A stretch of 64,000 nt of DNA, taken from positions 3,807,694 to 3,871,693 of the forward strand of contig OY282378.1 of the NCBI GenBank assembly GCA_958295835.1, given 5' to 3'. Shown in pieces: positions 58,384 through 64,000 of the stretch (its first letter is position 1; each line of letters opens with the position of its first letter). The DNA is from an uncultured Gammaproteobacteria bacterium. Lineage in GTDB: Bacteria; Pseudomonadota; Gammaproteobacteria; HK1. Under the pieces are notes generated by a model that did not search any database, was not told the origin of the DNA, and was given only the letters and a program-made list of their open reading frames with translations. The position numbers and the translations under genes are program-made.

Positions 58384-58405
58384 TTTGTTGCATTGGAACA
58401 ACAAA
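58384..58405. promoter_or_regulatory. Inverted repeat TTTGTTG-N8-CAACAAA
   Basis: A perfect 7-base-arm palindrome lies 170 bases before porin 2 and 172 bases after the integrase. The AT-rich arms stand out from the GC-rich surroundings. It is probably a regulator binding site; the regulator is unknown. Confidence 0.4.
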
Positions 58406-58485
58406 ACCGATGCTCTTGTCGGACGATCATTACACCTTGTTGCGGATCGCACCGCCTTTTGCCAGACTCAGACCAAGCTTCTCGT

Positions 58486-58534
58486 TGTCACGGGAGGTTT
58501 CACGAACGCTCTCCGGCTCCGGTCGGGAAGGTAT
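58486..58534 (+). promoter_or_regulatory. Leader element shared with porin 1 (copy 2)
   Basis: TGTCACGGGAGGTTTCACGA followed by CTCTCCGGCTCCGGTCGGGA and AGGTAT repeats the porin 1 leader with few changes. It ends about 40 bases before the porin 2 start. The conserved block lies outside any coding sequence and is the same in orientation relative to both genes. Confidence 0.6.
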
Positions 58535-58574
58535 TCACTCACAGCAGACAGCAACAAACGGGAGAATGGATCCA

Positions 58575-59516
58575 ATGGAACGAAAACTGATCGCAGCCGC
58601 CGTGTCGAGCGCGCTGGCGCTGCCGATGGCCGCCCAGGCGGTGGAGTTCTCGGTCTCCGGCCACGTGAACCGCGCCATCATCAGCGTGGACGGCGGGGAC
58701 AATGACAACGACCTGCAGCATGTGGACTCCAACGCGTCCCAGAGCCGCGTCCGCTTCACGGGCAGCGGGGACATCGGGAGCGGGATGACGGCCGGCGTCA
58801 ACATGGAGATGGGCGTCCTGAGCACCGGTTCTACGTCCGGGACGACGACGCGCCACGCGGCCGTCAACCTCTCCGGCGCATTCGGCAAGCTGACCCTGGG
58901 ACACACCTCGGCCGCCACCGACGGCATGGCCCATGCCCGCCTGGGCGGCCCGTCCTGGTTGGGGGGCGTGTCGAACTGGTGCGCCTACCACAGCACCGGG
59001 CCGGCCTGCCCGAGCAATGACGGCGGCCGTACGGACGTATTGCGGTACGACACGCCCGCGATGGGTCCGGCCACCATCGCCGTCTCGACGGGAGACAACG
59101 AGTACTGGGATGCCAAGCTCTCGGTCGCGGGCTCGTTCGGGGACGCCGGCTACGACGTCCGCGTCGGCCACATCCCCGAGTACGATGACGACGCGTCGGG
59201 CGACATCACCACCGCCTCCGCCGCGGTCGGCTTCGGGCAGGGCACGAGCGTCGCGCTGGCCTGGAGCCAGGAAGGTATCGACGACGAAACCGAGTACACG
59301 TACGTGGAGCTGGACCACAGCTACGGCGACGGCAGCGTCGGGGTCTACTGGAAGGGTGGCGAGAACAACGACGGGGATGGCTCGCTTTGGGGCGTGGGTG
59401 TCGGACACAACATGGGCGGGGGCGCGACCGCGTACGCCGGCTACCGGATGATGAAGGAGGACGACGCGGATGACGTCAGCGTGGTCCTCGCCGGGTTGCG
59501 CGTGACGTTCAACTGA
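58575..59516 (+). CDS. Outer-membrane porin 2
   Basis: A 313-residue porin with a signal peptide (MERKLIAAAVSSALALPMAAQA) and first strand VEFSVSGHVNRAIISVD. The family patterns SQSRVRFTGSGDIGSGMTAGVNMEMG, AAVNLSGAFGKLTLGHTSAA and the C-terminal VVLAGLRVTFN are present. A two-cysteine loop (NWCAYHSTGPACPS) is unusual for these porins and may form a disulfide outside the cell. GGGAGA lies 9 bases before the ATG at 58575; an in-frame ATG at 58566 is less well placed. Confidence 0.9.
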   Translation: MERKLIAAAVSSALALPMAAQAVEFSVSGHVNRAIISVDGGDNDNDLQHVDSNASQSRVRFTGSGDIGSGMTAGVNMEMGVLSTGSTSGTTTRHAAVNLSGAFGKLTLGHTSAATDGMAHARLGGPSWLGGVSNWCAYHSTGPACPSNDGGRTDVLRYDTPAMGPATIAVSTGDNEYWDAKLSVAGSFGDAGYDVRVGHIPEYDDDASGDITTASAAVGFGQGTSVALAWSQEGIDDETEYTYVELDHSYGDGSVGVYWKGGENNDGDGSLWGVGVGHNMGGGATAYAGYRMMKEDDADDVSVVLAGLRVTFN

Positions 59517-59566
59517 GCGCCCCGCCTGCCTTGCAGGTCTCCGGAGAGAGGCCGGATTGACTACTG

Positions 59567-59598
59567 GAAACCCCTTCCCGCCGCGGGAAGGGGTTTTT
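59567..59598 (+). terminator. Rho-independent terminator of porin 2
   Basis: AAACCCCTTCCCG and CGGGAAGGGGTTT form a perfect 13-base stem with a three-base loop, followed by a T-run, 51 bases after the porin stop. Confidence 0.92.
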
Positions 59599-59845
59599 GC
59601 TTGCGTCTTCCGCCATCCGGCTCGACCACGGGCAGCGCTCGCCAGCCATCGCCGGCACGGTGCGTCCTCGGAACAGGGCACGGAGGCGCGGACCCCATCC
59701 CTCAAGGCGCCGAAGCCGGCCCGCTCGGCCACCGACACCCCCTGCTCGATAGCACGCAGCGCGCGGGCAACGCGCGTTCCTCCTGCGAATCACGGGATTT
59801 CGTGGTGCGTCCCCGAGACCCCGCGTTCCCGGTCGGCGCCCGGCG

Positions 59846-60244
59846 TCACCCGCCCGGATCCGCGTACTCGATGATCCCGATGACGCCGCCGGTGGGATCC
59901 TGGATGATCGCCATGCGCCCCACCGTCGGGATGTCCACCGGGGCGACGATCACGACGCCGCCCGCGTCCGCGACCTTGGCCGCGCGCGCATCGACGTCGT
60001 CGACCGTCACGTAGGACGTCCACGCGGTCGGGGCGCAGGATGCCGGCCCCTCCGGCGGCTTGGCCATCAGGCCGGCCACGGGACGATCGCCGGCCTTGAA
60101 CATGGTATACGGACCCTTCCCGACGTCCATGACCTCGGTGTCCCATCCGAGCACGCCGGTATAGAAGTCGCGTGCCTTGTCGACGTCATCGGACATCAGA
60201 TCGCACCATCCGATGTGGCCGTGGGTCTTCATGCGGTCGTCCAT
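59846..60244 (-). CDS. VOC (glyoxalase/bleomycin-resistance-like) family protein
   Basis: A 132-residue protein with the vicinal-oxygen-chelate fold: HGHIGWCDLMSDDVDKARDFYTGVLGWDTEVMDV at the start, YTMFKAGDRPVAGLM, TSYVTVDDVDARAAKVADAGGVVIVAPVDIP and the closing MAIIQDPTGGVIGIIEYA. The pattern is the hydroxyacylglutathione/CFP-30-like subgroup that acts as isomerase, dioxygenase or antibiotic-binding protein; substrate unknown. GGAGGAAG precedes the ATG at 60244. Confidence 0.88.
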   Translation of the reverse strand: MDDRMKTHGHIGWCDLMSDDVDKARDFYTGVLGWDTEVMDVGKGPYTMFKAGDRPVAGLMAKPPEGPASCAPTAWTSYVTVDDVDARAAKVADAGGVVIVAPVDIPTVGRMAIIQDPTGGVIGIIEYADPGG

Positions 60245-60576
60245 CAGTCTTCCTCCGATTGGGCATCGTCGCCGTGTGGGCGGCGAGACTCTATTACACC
60301 GGTACACATGGGGGAACAGCGGACTTGCGGTGAACGAACCGGGCGGCTGGTCTCGTACCCCGGCATACGCCGGGGGAGCTTCGTCGGCGATACGCCCCTC
60401 GCGTCTCCTGCTCGTATCCCGGCGCCCGCCGGGGAGAGCGGGGGGTGGGGGAGGGCGGCGCGGGTCCGATCCCGGTACGGTGGCGCTTCCGGTCATGAGA
60501 TGTACCATTTCAGCCGCCACCCGCGCGGCGCCGCCGCCGGACCTCCCTGATCGGCACGTTGCGAGGCGATGGTGCG
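60245..60576. other. Intergenic region with two similar GC-rich hairpins
   Basis: No gene is seen in these 332 bases. Two related hairpins, CCCCGGCATACGCCGGGG (60357-60374) and CCCGGCGCCCGCCGGG (60418-60433), share the preceding TCGTA. They look like a small repeat family or remnants of terminators and lie between divergent genes. Confidence 0.45.
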
Positions 60577-61311
60577 ATGGACGCGCTCTCGATCACGATC
60601 GTCATGTCGACGTTCCTTCTCGCGGGAGGCGTGAAGGGAGTGGTCGGACTCGGCCTCCCGACGGTCTCGGTCGCGCTGCTCTCGGCCGCGTTCGGGATCG
60701 AGGCCGCGCTGCCGCTGCTGGTGATCCCGTCGCTGGTGACCAACGTCTGGCAGGGAGCGGTCGGCGGTCACCTGGCCGCGCTGCTCAGGCGCTTCGGCGT
60801 CGCCCTCGCGATCATCCCGGTGGCCACGTGGATCGGGTATCACTACGTATTCGCCGAGGCGCCGCAAGCGATGGACCGTGTGCTCGGCGCGGCTCTGCTC
60901 GTCTATGCGTGGCTCGGGCTTCGGGCGGTGCGGATCCCGGTGCCGGCGCGGGCGGAGCCGATGCTCACCCCGCTCGCCGGCTTCGCCAACGGACTGATCA
61001 CCGGCGTGACCGGGACGTTCGTGATCCCTGTCGTGATGTACCTCGAAGCGCTGGGTCTCGACCGGGACGAGCTCGTACAGATGATGGGCATCACGTTCGG
61101 CGTCTCGACCGCCGCGCTGGCCGGCGTGCTCGTGCTGCACGGCGCATACCGGGTCGACGCGGGCTTCGTGTCCGCGGCGGCGGTGGCGCCGGCAATCGCC
61201 GGCATGGTGATCGGCGCGAGGCTGCGCGCCCGTCTGGCTCCGGCCACGTTTCGCAGGTGGCTGCTCGTGGGGCTCGGCGTCATCGGCCTCAAGCTGCTGG
61301 TGGTGGGGTGA
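60577..61311 (+). CDS. Second TauE/SafE family exporter
   Basis: A 244-residue membrane protein with about seven hydrophobic segments. The motifs LLAGGVKGVVGLGLPTVSVALL at the start and ANGLITGVTGTFVIPVVMYLEALG in the second half are the paired TauE/SafE signatures. It is clearly different from the TauE/SafE protein at 10346. A CoA-ligase pair follows 53 bases downstream on the same strand, so it may export or import an acid connected with that ligase; substrate not readable. Confidence 0.88.
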   Translation: MDALSITIVMSTFLLAGGVKGVVGLGLPTVSVALLSAAFGIEAALPLLVIPSLVTNVWQGAVGGHLAALLRRFGVALAIIPVATWIGYHYVFAEAPQAMDRVLGAALLVYAWLGLRAVRIPVPARAEPMLTPLAGFANGLITGVTGTFVIPVVMYLEALGLDRDELVQMMGITFGVSTAALAGVLVLHGAYRVDAGFVSAAAVAPAIAGMVIGARLRARLAPATFRRWLLVGLGVIGLKLLVVG

Positions 61312-61364
61312 TAATGGCCCCGGGGAAGCGCACGGACCTCACTCATGACAGGACATCGGAAGCC

Positions 61365-62633
61365 ATGAACTTCGAAGAACATGCAGCGAAGCCCCTGCTT
61401 CGGGCGGCAGGCATCGCGATCCCGCGCGGCCGTACGGCGCGGAGCGCCGACGAGGCGCGGTCGGCGGCGGCGGAGCTCGGGGGGCCGGTTGTGGTCAAGG
61501 CACAGGCGCCGACCGGCAAACGAGGCAAGGCCGGCGGGATCCGCACCGCGGACGATGCTGCGGCGGCGGGCAGGGCGGCGGAGGCGATCCTCGGCATGGA
61601 CATCGCCGGGCATCGCGTCGAGTCCGTGCTCGTCGAGGAGCGGGCGGCGATCGCGGCGGAGTATTACGCGGCGGTCCTGAACGACGCGGTATCGAAGGGG
61701 CCGCTGGTGATGTTCTCCCCGGAGGGCGGCATGGACGTCGAAGAGGTGGCGGCTTCGATGCCCGATCGGCTTCGACGCGCTCCGGTCGACATCGCGCGCG
61801 GGCTCGACCTCGAATCCGCCCGCGTGATGCTCGGAGGGCTCGATCTCGGCGTCGGCGAGGCGTCGGCCGCGGAAGCATCGGCCGCCGAAACGGCGGCGGC
61901 CGAAACGGCGGTCGCCGGTGCCCTCGTCGCGCTCTACCGCGCGTACCGCGACAACGATGCCGAGCTGCTGGAGGTCAACCCCCTCGCCCGACTCGCGGAC
62001 GGGCGGCTGGTCGCGCTCGACTGCAAGTTCACCCTGGACGATTCCGGCATCGAGCGCCGGAAGGCGCTGGCGGAAAAGGGCAGCCCGGAGCGGTTGACCG
62101 GGCTCGAAGCACGCGGAAAGGCGCTGGGGCTGAAGTACATCGAGCTCGACGGCGACGTCGGGGTGCTCGCCAACGGCGCCGGGCTCACCATGACCACGAT
62201 GGACGTGGTGACGCACCACGGGGGGCGGCCGGCGAACTTCCTGGAGATCGGCGGCGAGGCGTACACCAGGGCGAAACCGGCGCTGGAGCTGGTGCTCGAC
62301 AACCCTCGGGTGAGGTGCCTGGTGGTGAACTTCTGCGGCGCGTTCGCGCGCACCGACGTGATGACCGGCGGGGTGCTCGACGCCTGGGAAGCGCTCGCCC
62401 CGTCCATTCCGATCTTCTTCAGCGTGCACGGCACGGGCTCGGCCGAGGCGAGGGCGATGCTCCGCGAACGTCTCGGGGTGACGCCTTGCGAGACCATGGA
62501 CGAGGCCATCGCCGCCGCGGTCGCCGCCGCCGCAGGTGCGGCCGGTGAAACGGGTCGGGAGGCCGGCCGGGAATCGGGCACGGCAGCCGGCCGGGAGGCA
62601 GGCGCGGGCCGGGGTGCAGGAGGCGCATCATGA
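61365..62633 (+). CDS. Succinate-CoA ligase beta subunit-like (ATP-grasp)
   Basis: A 422-residue ATP-grasp protein: MNFEEHAAKPLLRAAGIAIPRGR at the start, PVVVKAQAPTGKRGKAGGI (nucleotide binding), LLEVNPLARLADGRLVALDCKFTLDD (metal binding) and VGVLANGAGLTMTTMDVVTHHGG. The C-terminus carries an alanine/glycine-rich tail that the canonical SucC lacks. It joins an acid to CoA with ATP. Sequence details differ from the housekeeping SucC, so this is probably a paralogue for another acid such as malate or itaconate; that is inference. ATG at 61365 follows GGAAG; the next gene overlaps by four bases. Confidence 0.85.
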   Translation: MNFEEHAAKPLLRAAGIAIPRGRTARSADEARSAAAELGGPVVVKAQAPTGKRGKAGGIRTADDAAAAGRAAEAILGMDIAGHRVESVLVEERAAIAAEYYAAVLNDAVSKGPLVMFSPEGGMDVEEVAASMPDRLRRAPVDIARGLDLESARVMLGGLDLGVGEASAAEASAAETAAAETAVAGALVALYRAYRDNDAELLEVNPLARLADGRLVALDCKFTLDDSGIERRKALAEKGSPERLTGLEARGKALGLKYIELDGDVGVLANGAGLTMTTMDVVTHHGGRPANFLEIGGEAYTRAKPALELVLDNPRVRCLVVNFCGAFARTDVMTGGVLDAWEALAPSIPIFFSVHGTGSAEARAMLRERLGVTPCETMDEAIAAAVAAAAGAAGETGREAGRESGTAAGREAGAGRGAGGAS

Positions 62634-63514
62634 TCGTTCGTGGCGGCCAGCGGGTGCTGGTCCAGGGGATCACGGGCAGGCAGGGCACGTTCTGGACCGC
62701 GCGCATGCAGGAGTACGGGACGCGCATCGTCGCGGGCGTGAACCCGAAGAAGGCCGGTACGGAGCATTGCGGCGTGCCGGTGTACGCCAGCGCCCGCGAG
62801 GCGATGCGCGAGACCGGCTTCGACGTCTCGGTGCTGTTCATCCCCCCGCTGGGGATGAAGGCGGCGGCGCTGGACGCCATCGAGGCGGGGTGCCCGCGGC
62901 TCGTGGTCCTCACCGAGCACGTCCCGGTGCAGGACGTGATGGAGGTGCTGGCGGCGGCGCGGACCAACGGCGCCGCGGTCGCCGGCCCCAACACCGCCGG
63001 CCTGGTCACCCCGGGCGAGTGCTTCGTCGGCTTCATGCCCGCGTTCGAGAGCGGCATCTTCCGGCCGGGAAGCGTCGGCGTGGTGTCGCGCAGCGGGAGC
63101 CTGGGCACGCTGATCTGCCTGAACCTGGTGCAGGCCGGCTTCGGCGAATCCGCCTTCATCGGAATCGGCGGCGATCCGATCATCGGCACCACCACGCGCG
63201 ACGCGGTGCGCTCGCTCGATGCCGACCAGCGCACCGAGGCGGTGGTCATCGTCGGCGAGATCGGCGGTACGATGGAGGAGGAGGCGGCAGAGTACATGCA
63301 GGACATGCGCAAGCCGGCCGTCGCCTTCATCGCGGGCGGCGCGTCGCCCCCGGGGAAGAAGATGGGGCACGCGGGGGCGATCGTGATGGGGGACAAGGGC
63401 ACCTACGCATCGAAGCGCAAGGCGCTGGAAGCGGCCGGGGTCGAGGTGCTGGACACCCCGTCGGACGTCGGGCGCGCGCTTGATGCGGCGCTCGGGGATC
63501 CGGGTCCGTCCTGA
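62630..63514 (+). CDS. Succinate-CoA ligase alpha subunit-like
   Basis: A 294-residue protein with the CoA-binding Rossmann start VLVQGITGRQGTFWTARMQEYGT, PGSVGVVSRSGSLGTLI, FIGIGGDPIIGTTTRDAVRS and the phosphohistidine loop PPGKKMGHAGAIVMG. The histidine in GHAG is the phosphorylated residue of the family. Its start overlaps the beta-subunit stop (ATGA), so the two are coupled and form one enzyme. Confidence 0.92.
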   Translation: MIVRGGQRVLVQGITGRQGTFWTARMQEYGTRIVAGVNPKKAGTEHCGVPVYASAREAMRETGFDVSVLFIPPLGMKAAALDAIEAGCPRLVVLTEHVPVQDVMEVLAAARTNGAAVAGPNTAGLVTPGECFVGFMPAFESGIFRPGSVGVVSRSGSLGTLICLNLVQAGFGESAFIGIGGDPIIGTTTRDAVRSLDADQRTEAVVIVGEIGGTMEEEAAEYMQDMRKPAVAFIAGGASPPGKKMGHAGAIVMGDKGTYASKRKALEAAGVEVLDTPSDVGRALDAALGDPGPS

Positions 63515-63620
63515 TGCAGGCAGCTACCGGTCATCCACCATCGAGATCGAACATGGGCCTTGATACCACCGGAGGGCCGCCGCACCACCCGAGGCGGCTG
63601 CACCGCAAGGAGCATCGCAC

Positions 63621-64000
63621 ATGAAAGCCGTGCAGATCGACGCCTACGGCGGACCCGAGAACTTGGTGCTGCGCGAGATCGCCACGCCCGAGCCCGGGTC
63701 CGACGAGGCGCTGGTTCGACTGGAGTACGCGGGTGTCAACTACACCGACGTCTACAACCGTAACGGCATGTACGCGAAGTCCCACACTTACGCGAACTCG
63801 CCGCCGTTCACGCTCGGTCGCGAAGGTGGCGGGGTCGTCGAGCGGGTCGGGCCGGACGTGTACTCGGTAGCGCCCGGCGACCGGGTCGTCTGGTGCCTCC
63901 CCCTGGGGAGCTACGCCGAGGCCGCGGTGGTGCCGGCATGGCGGCTGGTGAAGGTCCCGGACGCGGTCGAGATGCCGGCGGCGACGGCCCTGATGCTGCA
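63621..64000 (+). CDS. Quinone oxidoreductase / zinc-free alcohol dehydrogenase family (5' part)
   Basis: The first 126 residues are in the window: MKAVQIDAYGGPENLVLREI, VRLEYAGVNYTDVYNRNGMY, PFTLGREGGGVVERVGPDVYSVAPGDRVVW and LMLQ at the edge. This is the start of the medium-chain QOR/crotonyl-CoA reductase-like family that reduces quinones or enones with NADPH. AAGGAG lies 8 bases before the ATG. It follows the CoA-ligase pair by 106 bases. Confidence 0.92.
   Translation, partial: MKAVQIDAYGGPENLVLREIATPEPGSDEALVRLEYAGVNYTDVYNRNGMYAKSHTYANSPPFTLGREGGGVVERVGPDVYSVAPGDRVVWCLPLGSYAEAAVVPAWRLVKVPDAVEMPAATALML

Larger units (their letters stand above)
58212..58574. other. Region between the integrase and porin 2
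   Basis: No gene is seen in 363 bases. It holds a perfect inverted repeat TTTGTTG-N8-CAACAAA (58384-58405), which may be an operator, and then the shared porin leader element. The promoter of porin 2 should lie between these two. Confidence 0.45.

Noticed and set aside
58486..58534. Glycine-riboswitch-like reading of the porin leader (GGAGGTTTCACG)
   Set aside because: Only a short stretch resembles the motif. The rest of the aptamer core is absent, and the downstream gene is a porin.
1..64000. tRNA or rRNA genes
   Set aside because: No cloverleaf with a plausible GTTCGAATC-type arm and acceptor stem, and no rRNA sequence, was noticed by eye. A covariance-model scan would be decisive.

Overview
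The window is high-GC chromosomal DNA (roughly two thirds G+C by eye) with short intergenic gaps and many GTG starts. It looks proteobacterial, most likely gammaproteobacterial: it has AceK, RecD2, a DctPQM TRAP system, AcrB-type RND, trimeric porins and a MtoX-SCO-MauG operon. No rRNA or tRNA gene was seen, so this placement is inferred from gene families only.

Region 1 (1-40,560) is metabolic backbone. In order it holds: the end of a peptide/opine-type ABC importer; an MttB-family methyltransferase; RecD2; a UMF1-family exporter; a PLP amino-acid decarboxylase; TauE/SafE with a divergent LysR regulator and a clear operator; an ADP-forming acyl-CoA ligase; an ornithine-cyclodeaminase-family reductase; a membrane fatty-acid hydroxylase; a DctPQM TRAP transporter beside a GlnT/GmaS-like synthetase and a GlxD/MgsC-like FMN protein; hydantoinase A with an amine oxidase-like flavoprotein; the MtoX operon; AceK; a cyclophilin; and a split purine block (molybdenum hydroxylase large subunit, HugZ-like protein, UraH, XdhA, MFS carrier). 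The shared theme is use of methylated amines, methylated sulfur compounds, amino acids and purines.

Region 2 (about 40,560-59,600) is an accessory island. It opens with a truncated epimerase and a repeat-bearing coiled-coil membrane protein. It then carries a TPR/HEPN overlapping pair, two HigBA modules, a complete RND pump, and a lower-GC gene of unknown function. After that come a PIN toxin with its partner (plus two damaged copies of the partner), TacAT, and a ribbon-helix-helix gene whose PIN partner is fused in frame to a HigA copy. Pieces of the RND gene occur three more times. An IS3 remnant, a dead VapBC, a tyrosine integrase and two porins with a shared leader close the island. Several chimeric genes there look like products of illegitimate recombination between toxin-antitoxin cassettes.

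Region 3 (59,600-64,000) returns to backbone: a VOC protein, a second TauE/SafE, a SucCD-like CoA ligase pair and the start of a quinone oxidoreductase.

The most unusual items are the PIN-HigA chimera, the scattered RND fragments, the unrecognised 537-residue gene at 48,880-50,493, the TPR/HEPN pair, the shared porin leader, and the palindromic element between the GlxD-like and GlnT-like genes.
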